Positions 7,975-16,594 of a stretch of 26,711 bases of DNA are shown here, in pieces; positions within the stretch are counted from its first letter, which is position 1; each line of letters begins with the position of its first letter. Below the pieces are notes generated by a model. It was given only the letters and a program-made list of their open reading frames with translations, did not search any database and was not told the origin of the DNA. Origin of the DNA: Phycisphaerae bacterium (GTDB lineage: Bacteria > Planctomycetota > Phycisphaerae > Sedimentisphaerales > Anaerohalosphaeraceae); contig JAIPFN010000094.1 in the NCBI GenBank assembly GCA_021736615.1, positions 1-26,711 on the forward strand, written 5' to 3'. A program made the position numbers and the translations under genes.

Positions 7975-9645
7975 CTATTTTCTCCAGATCGAGTCCAGTT
8001 CGTTTACTTCGAGTTTGATTAGTTTTGCCGAGCCTTCCGAGGCAAATGCTTCGATGGTCCTGACAATGCCCTTAACCTCACGTTTTGTGGTAATAAAGGC
8101 TCGTCCGTCATTGCCGATAACTTCCATCATCGGACGGTCAACAAGTACCCGTATTTTGATTTTTCCGTCGACTGGCTTAAGGTCCGCGATGTCAAGCTTC
8201 CGGGCTTTTACGTTATAGGTAACTACATTGCCTCCGATATAAAGCCCGACTCTTTCGGCATCTTCAAGCTCAAACTCAGCGGTGATATCAAAAATATCCC
8301 CTGAAACGTTCAACTTTGCAGGATTATTGCCGGCGATTTTTTTGTTGCTGATACTGTGTGTTTTCTTGTAAATCTTTTCGATCTCTTTAACCGGTTCTGC
8401 GAACATGCGAATGCCGTCCTCGGTCGTGCGAAGCGTCAATTCGTGCGGAAAGCTGAACGTCTGGTTAAAGGGCATACCGGGCATATCGATCCTGGCCCAT
8501 CCGATCTGTATCTTACGCCCGTCCGGGGCATTGCTGAACAACTGCGACGCATAGTACCTGCCGTAATGGACCCTGTGTTTGTCTTTATGGTCGGGGGTGA
8601 AGGTCTGTCCGTCAAATGTACCATAGGCATATTGCGCATCGGCGGCAAAGATTACCCATCGCGTATTGTTCTTGTCGCCGTCAACTGGCAATTCAAAAAT
8701 CTCGGCACACTCGTAATAGCCGGGCACTTTGCTTTTGAGTTCCCAGTTTTTCATGTCTTTGGAGTTGTAGATAGCGATTGCTTTGCCAAACTCTTTGGAC
8801 TCATCGTAAACGGCCATAACCCAATGCTTGCCCGGTTCGTACCAGATTATCTTGGGGTCGCGTCCCTTGTGTTTTACTACGGGGTTGCCTTCGTATTCGG
8901 TGAAGGTCGTTCCGTCGTCATTGCTGTAAGCGACGCATTCTCCGCGTCCGGTGCTCGTCCATGAAGCGACGATGGTTTTTTCTTTTCCGGTTTGCCAGCC
9001 GGCGGTATTGTTTACATCGACAGTCGCGCCGCCGGAAAATGCCCAGTCACCGCGCCGGTAATTGTAGATCGCGACAGGCAGCTGCTCCCAGTGAACCAGG
9101 TCTTTGCTTACCGCGTGCCCCCAGTGCATATTGCCCCATTTCCAGCCGTACGGGTTGTGCTGGAAGTACAGGTGCCAAAGACCGTTGTAATAGACCATCC
9201 CGTTGGGGTCGTTGTTCCAGCCGATCTTCTGCGAAAAGTGAAACTGCGGCCGAAGTATCTCTTTATAGAATTCCTCCGAGCCGGGTATCTTGTCCGACTG
9301 AACGATCATCGCAAGCCCCGCCTGGGTAACGCCATTAACTTTCAGTATTGCGACTTTACCCTTAAACTTGGTGATATCCAGAAACGCCCAGAAGCTGACC
9401 TTATCTTGCGACACAGCGATCTCGGCGTCAAACTGGCGAACGTCCTTGCCGTCGATAATTAGATCGATCTGTGCTTTTTTTGCCCCGTTTTGAATTGGAA
9501 ACAAAATGTACTGCCTTGTTAGCTTGATCTCTTTCTTTTGTTCATTGAGATAAACCGTCCCAGCCGGTTTATTGTCCGCTAGAATAAAACTCGAACAGAC
9601 AGTAATAAACGCCACCACACATGCAGATCTAATAAATCCAATCAT
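7975..9645 (-). CDS. Secreted GH32 fructan hydrolase (levanase/inulinase/invertase type)
   Basis: Hydrolyses beta-fructosidic bonds of sucrose, inulin or levan outside the cytoplasm. 556 residues with a signal peptide (about 1-23, ending SSFILADN). After an N-terminal beta-rich module of about 100 residues comes the five-bladed GH32 domain: nucleophile Asp146 in GWNNDPNGM, transition-state Asp263 in GRDPK and acid/base Glu312 in the YECAE motif (usually ECP). Residues about 430-550 form the C-terminal GH32 beta-sandwich (FELEDAERVGLYIGG and the MEVIGNDGRAF region). The ATG at 9645 has AAGGG upstream. No fructose transporter or fructokinase is adjacent, so transport must be encoded elsewhere. 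Exo- versus endo-action cannot be read from the sequence. Confidence 0.93.
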   Translation of the reverse strand: MIGFIRSACVVAFITVCSSFILADNKPAGTVYLNEQKKEIKLTRQYILFPIQNGAKKAQIDLIIDGKDVRQFDAEIAVSQDKVSFWAFLDITKFKGKVAILKVNGVTQAGLAMIVQSDKIPGSEEFYKEILRPQFHFSQKIGWNNDPNGMVYYNGLWHLYFQHNPYGWKWGNMHWGHAVSKDLVHWEQLPVAIYNYRRGDWAFSGGATVDVNNTAGWQTGKEKTIVASWTSTGRGECVAYSNDDGTTFTEYEGNPVVKHKGRDPKIIWYEPGKHWVMAVYDESKEFGKAIAIYNSKDMKNWELKSKVPGYYECAEIFELPVDGDKNNTRWVIFAADAQYAYGTFDGQTFTPDHKDKHRVHYGRYYASQLFSNAPDGRKIQIGWARIDMPGMPFNQTFSFPHELTLRTTEDGIRMFAEPVKEIEKIYKKTHSISNKKIAGNNPAKLNVSGDIFDITAEFELEDAERVGLYIGGNVVTYNVKARKLDIADLKPVDGKIKIRVLVDRPMMEVIGNDGRAFITTKREVKGIVRTIEAFASEGSAKLIKLEVNELDSIWRK

Positions 9646-9763
9646 TTCATTACCCTTATATTTAAGCCCGATTATAAATTAACAATAAATCAAAACAAGA
9701 CTGATTGTACAGAAATACGGCAGCAAATCAAGGGTGAAATAGGAAAAGTAAATGAGTGGGTGG

Positions 9764-9834
9764 ATGTCGGCTTGCCGTTAACATCAAATGTCGGCCGGAT
9801 GCCAACATTACGGTACTGATGCCGGCGGTACTGG
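9764..9834. repeat. Two tandem ATGTCGGC hairpin repeats
   Basis: Two adjacent imperfect inverted repeats, ATGTCGGC...GCCGTTAACAT (9764-9784) and ATGTCGGC-CGGAT-GCCAACAT (9788-9808), followed by TACGGTACTGATGCCGG. The second closely matches 15018-15038 (ATGTTGGC-TTCCT-GCCGACAT) including the following TTAC-GTA. It lies just after the anti-sigma gene, where it could also damp transcription. Confidence 0.6.
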
Positions 9835-10329
9835 TCACGCCGTGAATATGTCGTTCATTGTGTCCTGATCGAGGTGTTTTGCGTAGTAATGTTTTACTGC
9901 TTGTTTGCCTTGTTTTTGTGAGGTTTCCATCGAGGTGAAGATTCCGCATTTCAGCAGCAGCAGGATCGCGAAACACGCCGCAGTTGATGTAATACTTGAG
10001 ATAATTCCGTGGTTTCTTATTATCCAGTTCGGGCGGGAGCAGGTTGCTCTTAGTTTGTCGGCTTTCGGGCAGTCGCGTAAGCTGTGCTTAAGCATTTTCA
10101 GCGCCTGGGCGTTTGCCCGCATCAGCAGGTCGATTTTATGAGGCTGGGATTTCACCAGCGAAAGGGCAAGGTCGACTTTGCCGATACCAGCGATCCGGCT
10201 CTGGCACTTCGGGCAGTTTGCGATGTGCTCGGCGAGCCACCCCTTGTCTGCGCCTATGCGGCCCAGGATCGATTTCTGCATATCGTCCCTGATCTGCCTG
10301 CATTTGTTAATGACTTTTGAATTTCTCAT
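9835..10329 (-). CDS. Membrane anti-sigma factor, zinc-binding (ZAS) type
   Basis: 164 residues. The N-terminus carries the anti-sigma zinc signature His35-x3-Cys39-x2-Cys42 (EHIANCPKC). A single membrane segment follows at about 108-130 (SSITSTAACFAILLLLKCG), with a short C-terminal tail outside. It starts one base after the stop of the sigma factor gene, with GAAAGAG as ribosome site, so the two are translationally coupled. The role is inferred from this arrangement: it would hold the ECF sigma factor at the membrane until a signal releases it. The extracytoplasmic part is only about 30 residues, so there is no obvious sensor domain. It may sense through a partner or through the membrane. 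Family similarity beyond the zinc motif is not evident. Confidence 0.75.
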   Translation of the reverse strand: MRNSKVINKCRQIRDDMQKSILGRIGADKGWLAEHIANCPKCQSRIAGIGKVDLALSLVKSQPHKIDLLMRANAQALKMLKHSLRDCPKADKLRATCSRPNWIIRNHGIISSITSTAACFAILLLLKCGIFTSMETSQKQGKQAVKHYYAKHLDQDTMNDIFTA

Positions 10330-10330
10330 T

Positions 10331-10897
10331 TTAGTCTCTTTCGTCCTTCATCCACCGTGCTAATAAGTTTACTGCTTTGCACCTGTACACTCGTGCCGTC
10401 GACGCCGGGATGCCCAGAATTTTGCTGATCTGTGCGTATGGCATTTCGGCCAGGTCCCTAAGTACTATTACGTCTTTCAAAAAGTCAGGCAGTTTTGCGA
10501 TCTCGTTTCTTAGTTTGGCCTGAAGATATTTAGCGTCCAGGTCGCCTGCGAAGTCCGGTTGTGTCGTCTCTGCTGCAGATGTCGCCATGATCTTTGCCGA
10601 CTTATTGCGAAGCTGCTTGTGCCTGAGCATCGAAATCGCGGTATTTGACGCGGTACGGAAGAGGTATGCCTCGAGGTTTGCCGGTTTTTTCATCTCCTGG
10701 TAATGCGCCAACTGTAAAAATGTCTGCTGATAAGCATCGCAAACGTCCTGCTCATTGCCGAGAATTCGCCAAAGCATGCTGATAAGTGCGCCCCCGCGCT
10801 TCTGCATCGCAGAAAGAACCCACTGCTGACTCTTCTCGACAGAAGAAACAGCCGCAAGATCCCAACGCAAACCAATAGCAGCACTGTTACTCGACAT
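10331..10897 (-). CDS. ECF-type RNA polymerase sigma factor
   Basis: 188 residues. An upstream extension to 11044 is open but translates to a hydrophobic non-protein-like stretch. The ATG at 10897 has AAGGACG at the right distance and is chosen. Region 2 spans about 30-100 (EQDVCDAYQQTFLQLAHY then LEAYLFRTASNTAISMLRHK, covering core binding and -10 recognition). Region 4 spans about 130-185 (LPDFLKDVIVLRDLAEMPYA then ILGIPASTARVYRCKAV, the -35 helix-turn-helix). There is no region 3, as expected for ECF factors. It forms an operon with the anti-sigma gene and is divergent from the secretion cluster starting at 11176, making that cluster a candidate target. The regulon cannot be seen from sequence. 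Confidence 0.93.
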   Translation of the reverse strand: MSSNSAAIGLRWDLAAVSSVEKSQQWVLSAMQKRGGALISMLWRILGNEQDVCDAYQQTFLQLAHYQEMKKPANLEAYLFRTASNTAISMLRHKQLRNKSAKIMATSAAETTQPDFAGDLDAKYLQAKLRNEIAKLPDFLKDVIVLRDLAEMPYAQISKILGIPASTARVYRCKAVNLLARWMKDERD

Positions 10898-11175
10898 AGA
10901 CGTCCTTAATTTTGTGTTAACATATATAATGACGCACGAAACAGGCAATACGTTACTCGATTTTTTCGCAAAAAACAAAAAAATAACAAAAAACCAATAA
11001 AAACCGGCATAAAAAACGAAAAACTGGCGCTTTACGCCTTTCACCTTACTTCTTACTTTTTTTTCAAAAATTCTGATTATTCAGGTAACTAATAGCCGTA
11101 GTTGCGCGTCAATATTATAACAGGGCAAGGTGAAAGTCCTTAATTGTAATGTAACCGTTTAACAGGGAAGAGTTT

Positions 11176-12320
11176 ATGAAGCGAAAGCATACTAACGCTG
11201 ATGTTTCTCAGCTCGTCGACGATATTTTGCAGGAGGCTGTTTCCCGGCGGGCCAGCGATATTCATTTTGAGCCATCCAGCCGCAAACTTCAGGTCAAGTT
11301 TCGGCTTGACGGGCAGTTGAAGATCGTCGACGAACTTCCGAAAACCATAAGCGATAATGTCATCGCCAGGCTAAAGGTCCTCGGCGGGCTGCTCACTTAC
11401 CGAAACGACATCCCCCAGGAAGGGCGGATAATTGGCACAGCCGATTCTTCGATAGAGAGCAGCGTAACCGACAAACGTCTAGCCGTTTTTCCGACGATTC
11501 ACGGCCAGCGGGCGGTTATCCGGGTATTCTATGAAGACGCCGGTTTGATGAGCCTCGATCAGCTTGGCTTTTCCGATTTCATTTTGTCGAATCTCAAAGA
11601 GATAGCCTCCCGTAACCAGGGCGTTTTGCTTTTGACCGGACCGGCAGGCAGCGGAAAAGCACCACGCTCGCCGCCATCCTTCGCGATATACTCGCCCGTT
11701 TTGAGGGCCGAAGCATCGTCGCACTGGAAGACCCCGTCGAACGGGACATCGAGGGAGTCACACAGGTACAGGTCGCAGACACCGGTGATATGACTTTCCC
11801 CGTTGCGCTGCGTTCGCTGCTTCGCCAGGACCCGCAGGTGCTTATGATCGGCGAGATAAGGGACGCAGAGACCGCACGAATCGCCATCGAGGCAGGGCTT
11901 ACCGGCCATTTGCTTATGAGCACGATGCACAGTGGTTCACCGGCAGGCGCTCTTCTTCGCCTGCTCGAAATGCAGATCGAGCCTTATCAGGTGACATCGA
12001 GTATTTCAGGCGTTCTGAACCAGCGGCTTGTCCGGCGGCTGTGCGAAAATTGCAAAAAACAGATCGCCGATACCTCCGCATTCGAGGCAGTGGGCTGCCA
12101 AAGCTGTATGGACACAGGTTTTTCCGGCAGGGTGCTTATCTCCGAGATGGTGATGATGGACGGTGCACTGCGAAAGGCGATACTCGCCAAAGCCGACATC
12201 GAAGAACTCGACGCAATATTAAAGAGCCGCGGCCACATGAACATGGCCCACGACGGAAGAAGACTGGTAGCCAGCGGCGTAACAACTCAACAGGAAGTAG
12301 AAACAGTCTGTGGGCAGTGA
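11176..12320 (+). pseudogene. Type II secretion/pilus assembly ATPase (GspE/PilB/PilT type), frameshifted
   Basis: A cytosolic hexameric ATPase that would power pseudopilus assembly. The first frame (11176-11793) encodes a normal start: AVSRRASDIHFEP, the linker, then LLLTGPAGSGK with Lys161 of Walker A. There the frame breaks in the four-A run at 11655-11658. Reading from 11658 one base back gives S-T-T-L-A-A-I-L and a complete second half: LEDPVE (Asp box), LLRQDPQVLMIGEIRD (Walker B), TGHLLMSTMHS (His box) and two CxxC pairs (CENC, CQSC) of the zinc loop. The restored protein would be 381 residues and lacks the usual N1E domain, like PilT or minimal GspE. AGGGAAGAG precedes the ATG. It may be a true mutation, a sequencing error or frameshift recoding. 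The second part alone has no ribosome site. Confidence 0.9.
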
Positions 12321-12327
12321 ACTTGAA

Positions 12328-12361
12328 AACAAAAGCCCGAAGCGCGAGCGCAGGGATAAAA
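12328..12361 (+). repeat. 34-bp CCCGAAGCGC repeat, copy 1
   Basis: Core CCCGAAGCGCGAGCGCAGGG with A-rich flanks. It matches 13724-13757 at 32 of 34 positions in the same orientation. It is intergenic, 7 bp after the GspE stop. Similar CCCGAAGCG...GCGAGGG elements are, as far as I recall, common dispersed repeats in planctomycete genomes. Confidence 0.8.
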
Positions 12362-12419
12362 AGAATTACGAAAAATATTGATCGTCAAAAACGACGCATT
12401 TTAAATTTCAGGAATCACC

Positions 12420-13769
12420 ATGAAACGATATTTAGTATTTATAGTGGGTTTAAGTTTTTGTATTGCTGCAGGTGTTAACGCCGGCGACAATGCTCTACAG
12501 GCTGTCGATAAGAGTGACATTACAGCTGCTCCAGAAACTAATTCCAATAAGAATTATTCTACTATCGATAACGCCATAAAGTTTATCACGTCGGATACCG
12601 CCGCTAATGAACCTAACGAACCAAACGTGCCAGGCCAGGCCCGTAACCCCGAACCTGTCGCTGATGTCGCCGTCCCGATACCAAAGAAACTTCCCGGTGT
12701 TGTAAGTATAAGTGTTTTCCCTGCCATCGAACTGCCGGAGTTTAAATATCGCCTCCTGCCGCTCGATGCCGAAAGAACCGATGGCGATGCGGCCCGGTTT
12801 TATGTCCAGGCAATCGATGCACTGCCTGCCGGTTTCAGCCAATCGACTGTAAATGGTCTGCTAAATGCACCGATGGATAAATTCAATGGCGATACCGCAG
12901 CGTCTATCGTTAATTCTTCGGCCAAATCGATGGAACTCATCCGGCAGGGTGGTCTGGCTCGCAAATGCCAGTGGTCAAAGCAAACAGCCGACAAGAAAGC
13001 GTTTTCATTGCTGAAGGGCCTTAACTCTCTTACGTCGGTTATTGCTCTGAAGGCACGTCTGGACACTTCCACCGGCGAATACAAAACAGCAGTCGAAACT
13101 GTTCGCGATGGCCTGGCTATGTCAAGACACATCGCAAACACCCCCTCGTCGATTCAGGCAATGGCCGCCGTCAACACCGCTTCTGTCATGCTAAAAAATG
13201 TCCAAGAGCTAATCAAGTCGCCGCAGGCACCAAGCCTATACAGATCGCTATCGGACCTGCCAAAACCACTGGTAAATCTGAACTTGCCGGTAGCTGCAAT
13301 AACAGAGGTCAAGCGAATGAGAGATAAGTTTGGGGAATTTAGAGAATTCAGCTATGAAGAATTGGACTATAATGAAACATCCTATGGATTTGGCCCGGGA
13401 CCAGACATGATATCCAATGATAATAGTCATAAGAAGCCTGTCGAAGACTCACCGTATTCGCGTAAGGACATGATTTTACAGATGAACAAGCTCGACCGTC
13501 TCGTTGCGGCATTGAAGTGTCTGGAGGGTATTCGTTATTACGCGGCGATCCACGGCGGCAAACTCCCCGCCTCTCTCGCCGATATTTCCGATCTTTCGCT
13601 TCCGCTGGACCCGGTAACGCAGCGGCCGTTCCGGTATCAACTAGGCACAGGCAAAGCCCTCCTTGGCTCGCCGGTAACCGATAAACAGGCAGACCGTGAA
13701 AGCACAGTATACTTTGAAATTTCAACAAAAACCCGAAGCGCAAGCGCAGGGATAAAAGCGAATAAGTAA
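12420..13769 (+). CDS. Exported protein of unknown function in the secretion cluster
   Basis: 449 residues with a signal peptide (KRYLVFIVGLSFCIAAGVNA, about 1-21). The ATG at 12420 follows CAGGA. A low-complexity N/E/P-rich linker (TAANEPNEPNVPGQARNPEP) leads to an alpha-helical body at about 100-370. The C-terminal part (LVAALKCLEGIRYYAAIHG, then PASLADI, then LPLDPVTQRPFRY) resembles the C-terminal segment of planctomycete pseudopilin-like or DUF1559-neighbour proteins, where a helix is followed by a DPxTGxPF loop. The gene sits between the ATPase and GspF genes, so an envelope role in the secretion apparatus is plausible but unproven. The last residues (KTRSASAGIKANK) are encoded by a 34-bp dispersed repeat, so the original stop was probably upstream. 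Confidence 0.75.
   Translation: MKRYLVFIVGLSFCIAAGVNAGDNALQAVDKSDITAAPETNSNKNYSTIDNAIKFITSDTAANEPNEPNVPGQARNPEPVADVAVPIPKKLPGVVSISVFPAIELPEFKYRLLPLDAERTDGDAARFYVQAIDALPAGFSQSTVNGLLNAPMDKFNGDTAASIVNSSAKSMELIRQGGLARKCQWSKQTADKKAFSLLKGLNSLTSVIALKARLDTSTGEYKTAVETVRDGLAMSRHIANTPSSIQAMAAVNTASVMLKNVQELIKSPQAPSLYRSLSDLPKPLVNLNLPVAAITEVKRMRDKFGEFREFSYEELDYNETSYGFGPGPDMISNDNSHKKPVEDSPYSRKDMILQMNKLDRLVAALKCLEGIRYYAAIHGGKLPASLADISDLSLPLDPVTQRPFRYQLGTGKALLGSPVTDKQADRESTVYFEISTKTRSASAGIKANK
13724..13757 (+). repeat. 34-bp CCCGAAGCGC repeat, copy 2, inside a gene
   Basis: The second copy of the 12328-12361 element (two mismatches). It lies in frame at the very end of the exported-protein gene and encodes its TKTRSASAGIK tail. 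The two copies bracket that gene as direct repeats. Confidence 0.8.
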
Positions 13770-13806
13770 AAGATGAAACGCAGTAGAACGAAAAAAGGAA
13801 ATTATA

Positions 13807-15003
13807 ATGGCTACTTTTGAATATACGTCTTTAACCGACAGCGGGCGTTCCATGAACGGCACTATCGAGGCGGCTTGTCGCGAGCAGGCAGTCGAAATGC
13901 TTGACGAGATGGGACTTGTCGTCGGCGAGATAACCCAGGTTCGCGAAAAGAAGTCCAAAACCGGCATCGGCAGAACCGAGCTGCTGCTGTTCAATCAGCA
14001 GCTTGCCTCGATCACTAAAGCCGGCATACCTATCGAGCGTGGTCTTCGCGAACTGGCCGCCGACGTATCCTCGCCTTCAATGCGAAAAATGATAACCGCC
14101 ATCGCCGCCGAACTCGAAGCCGGTGCAAGCATCGATGAAGCCATCGAAAAACGCCAGAGGAGTTTCCCGCCGCTCTACAGCCGAATCCTAAAAGCAGGCA
14201 TACGCACCGGCAGGCTCAGCGAGATGCTGACAAACCTAAACCGCCACCTGGAAATGGGAGCAAAGACAAAACGTATCATCCTGGAAGCACTTGCCTACCC
14301 GCTCGTCGTCTTGTTTTTTGCGATTACGATAATGGCATCTCTCTTTATATTTGTCATCCCAACTTTCGCCGAGGTCCTCTCCGATATGGGCGACGGAGCC
14401 AGGCTGCCATGGCTGACCCAGCAAACGCTCGAAGTCGCCAATAACATAATCCCGATACTTATCACATTTGTCGCTTTTGTCATTTCTATAATTGTAATAT
14501 TCGCCATGCTGTCGACCAACGCTGCCGGACGCCGGTTCAAGGAGGCGATGTTTATGAAGATACCGGTTCTCGGCAGACTTTATCACAGCAGCATCCTTGC
14601 CCGCATGAGCGAGGCGATGGCATTACTCGTCAGTTCCGGCTGTGACATGGGCGAGTGTCTAAGGCTAAGCTCGGGTGCGTCCGGCAGCGAAATGCTAAAG
14701 CTAGAAAGCACGATACTCGCCGCCCAGGTCGACAAGGGAACGGCCCTGATGGAAGCCGGTCTCGTCGGTAAAATCCTCCCAAAGCTTTTTCTGTATTCAA
14801 TGCAGCTTGGCTCCCAGAGAAACGAACTGCAGGACAATCTCCACAGCCTCGGCGAGATGTACGCGGAACAGTCACGCTGCCTGCAGGGAAAACTGCAGAC
14901 CATGATGATGCCCTTTATGATAATATTCGTCGGCGTAATGATCGGAACAATAATACTGTCAATGTTCCTGCCGATAATCAGTATTATTACGGCGCTGATG
15001 TAG
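13807..15003 (+). CDS. gspF: Type II secretion inner-membrane platform protein GspF
   Basis: 398 residues. This polytopic protein couples the cytosolic ATPase to pseudopilus growth. Two T2SSF domains are seen: first at about 60-185 (LLLFNQQLASITKAGIPIERGL, then FPPLYSRILKAGIRTGRLSE), second at about 262-385 (ILARMSEAMALLVSSGCDMG and SMQLGSQRNELQDNL). Membrane helices follow at about 160-188 (the typical IPTFAEVLSDMG follows directly), 217-240 and 368-395. The N-terminal FEYTSLTDSGRSMNGTIEA segment is the normal GspF/PilC start. AAAAAGGAAATT precedes the ATG. The ATPase partner is the frameshifted gene upstream; a second GspF-like protein follows. Confidence 0.93.
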   Translation: MATFEYTSLTDSGRSMNGTIEAACREQAVEMLDEMGLVVGEITQVREKKSKTGIGRTELLLFNQQLASITKAGIPIERGLRELAADVSSPSMRKMITAIAAELEAGASIDEAIEKRQRSFPPLYSRILKAGIRTGRLSEMLTNLNRHLEMGAKTKRIILEALAYPLVVLFFAITIMASLFIFVIPTFAEVLSDMGDGARLPWLTQQTLEVANNIIPILITFVAFVISIIVIFAMLSTNAAGRRFKEAMFMKIPVLGRLYHSSILARMSEAMALLVSSGCDMGECLRLSSGASGSEMLKLESTILAAQVDKGTALMEAGLVGKILPKLFLYSMQLGSQRNELQDNLHSLGEMYAEQSRCLQGKLQTMMMPFMIIFVGVMIGTIILSMFLPIISIITALM

Positions 15004-15017
15004 CGGGGGCTTACGTG

Positions 15018-15062
15018 ATGTTGGCTTCCTGCCGACATTACAGTAGTGAGGGCTTCCAGCCC
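15018..15062. repeat. Two adjacent hairpin repeats
   Basis: ATGTTGGC-TTCCT-GCCGACAT (15018-15038) matches the 9788-9808 element with base changes that keep pairing or give a G-T wobble. GGGCT-TCC-AGCCC (15050-15062) is a second small hairpin of the 'GGCTTCCAGCC' kind; a relative, GCTGGC-TGGAA-GCCAGC, occurs at 20625-20641. Confidence 0.6.
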
Positions 15063-15101
15063 GCAGTTTTTAAATAATTGTTGTTAAAACCTGGTTTACA
15101 C

Positions 15102-16589
15102 ATGTATATAGCTATTGCAGTTTTAATATTGGTATTATTTATTTTCCTGGCATTCACTAAGCCTGGTCTTGCATTGTTTGCGTCACTGCCAGCGAGCCTG
15201 GTGTATCTGACTATATTGGGCCAGATGGATACCTATGAGTATGGTAACCTTTCATTTCAGATAGCTTTTGTGATTGCTGCCTTAATTTTTCCGATCACAC
15301 TTATTATTGTAACTGTCAGGGGGATCCGGACCGACCTGACCGAGCGAAGATGGCCGCACTTTCTCGCCTTTTGGATATGGCGAATTCTTTACTACTTATC
15401 ATTGCTTGTCATCTTGAGTTTTGTCATGAATGTTGTCGGCACGGTTATCTGGTTTATGTACATGGTATTCGAGCACCGCATTTTCGTCGCCAACCGCCAG
15501 TCGATAGCTCTGGATGTCGTTTCGACCATCGGCTCGTGCGTCCGCCAGAACCTGCCTCTTCCGATGGCGATGGAAACAGCCGCCGCCGGTTACAGTGGCA
15601 AAAGAAAGCGAATTTTCCTGGGCATTGCAAGGTGGCTCACCGAAGGTTATCCGCTTAGCGCGGCGATAAGGATCGCTTATCCGAATTGCCCCTCGCATAT
15701 AACTTCAACGATAGAAGCCGCCGAAAAGGTCAACCAACTCCCCGAGGCTGTCAGATCCATAGAAGCAGACATCGAAAGCAACGTCAGTGAGACCGGCAAA
15801 GTACGCCCTGTAACTCCCGGTTACCCGGTTGTGATATTTTCTGTTACAATTGTGATAATGCTTGGCCTTATGATCTTTATAATTCCCACATTCGCCGACG
15901 TGCTCGATGATATGAGCGAAGGTGCCGCGACTCTGCCGCGAGCGACACAGATACTTATAGGGATCGCCGATTTCACGCTTTCGGGAAATGGTGTCATAGC
16001 TGTTCTGATAGTATTGACGCTGTTGCTGTTGAACATCGGCGTACCCTGGATCAGGGCTGTTTACCGCAAGATGCCCAGGAAGACCAATAATCCCGCGTTA
16101 ATTATTCGAGTCGGCGATTTTATCAAGTGGCGCCTGCCGATCTTACACTGGTTTGAGTTCAACTATTCGATTATGAGAGTGGCAGGATTTCTCCGTGTCT
16201 CTCTGAATTCAGGCTGCCCTGTAAATGACTCGATAAAAAACGCAGAGGACCTTGACCTGAACAATTGTTTCCGAAAACGCCTTTCCCGCTGGCTGACCAG
16301 GGTCGAGCAGGGCCAGAACGTCTCCGCCGCAGCTCTCGATACCGGCATGGGCAATTCGCTGGCATGGGCATTTGACGATAAGGTTAACGCCGGCAATACG
16401 CCCGAGATACTCGGCATGCTCGAAAAATTCTACAGATCAAACTTTAATTTCAAGGCCAACGTAGTACGAGCCATATGCTTTCCAATTACAATACTCCTGC
16501 TAAGTTCAGTAGTCGGCTTTATCGCATACGCGATGTTCATGCCGATAGTAACGATAATAACTTTTTTAACCGAAACCGCACTACCATAA
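15102..16589 (+). CDS. Second GspF-like membrane protein with an extra N-terminal membrane module
   Basis: 495 residues from the ATG at 15102; a TTG at 15078 is the only upstream alternative. About the first 130 residues hold four hydrophobic segments not found in classical GspF (starting YIAIAVLILVLFIFLAF). Then come two T2SSF-like domains: about 145-270 (VVSTIGSCVRQNLPLPMAMETA and the membrane helix ending IFIIPTFADVLDDMSEG) and about 360-490 (MRVAGFLRVSLNSGCPVNDSI and NAGNTPEILGMLEKFY). The IPTFADVL sequence parallels IPTFAEVL of the upstream GspF, so the pair arose by duplication and diverged. It may form a hetero-platform with GspF, an inference from adjacency. No clear ribosome site precedes the start. 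Confidence 0.85.
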   Translation: MYIAIAVLILVLFIFLAFTKPGLALFASLPASLVYLTILGQMDTYEYGNLSFQIAFVIAALIFPITLIIVTVRGIRTDLTERRWPHFLAFWIWRILYYLSLLVILSFVMNVVGTVIWFMYMVFEHRIFVANRQSIALDVVSTIGSCVRQNLPLPMAMETAAAGYSGKRKRIFLGIARWLTEGYPLSAAIRIAYPNCPSHITSTIEAAEKVNQLPEAVRSIEADIESNVSETGKVRPVTPGYPVVIFSVTIVIMLGLMIFIIPTFADVLDDMSEGAATLPRATQILIGIADFTLSGNGVIAVLIVLTLLLLNIGVPWIRAVYRKMPRKTNNPALIIRVGDFIKWRLPILHWFEFNYSIMRVAGFLRVSLNSGCPVNDSIKNAEDLDLNNCFRKRLSRWLTRVEQGQNVSAAALDTGMGNSLAWAFDDKVNAGNTPEILGMLEKFYRSNFNFKANVVRAICFPITILLLSSVVGFIAYAMFMPIVTIITFLTETALP

Positions 16590-16594
16590 AAAAA

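Noticed and set aside
8356..9462. Long plus-strand open frames antisense to the GH32 gene
   Set aside because: They lie wholly within the GH32 coding region on the other strand, overlap each other in different frames and have no ribosome sites or recognisable domains.
10898..11044. N-terminal extension of the sigma factor
   Set aside because: The open frame continues upstream, but its translation is hydrophobic and low-complexity, and the AAGGACG ribosome site supports the start at 10897.
11790..12320. The second half of the secretion ATPase as an independent gene
   Set aside because: It starts in the middle of the ATPase domain without a ribosome site, and the missing residues between Walker A and its ATG are encoded in the same frame upstream.
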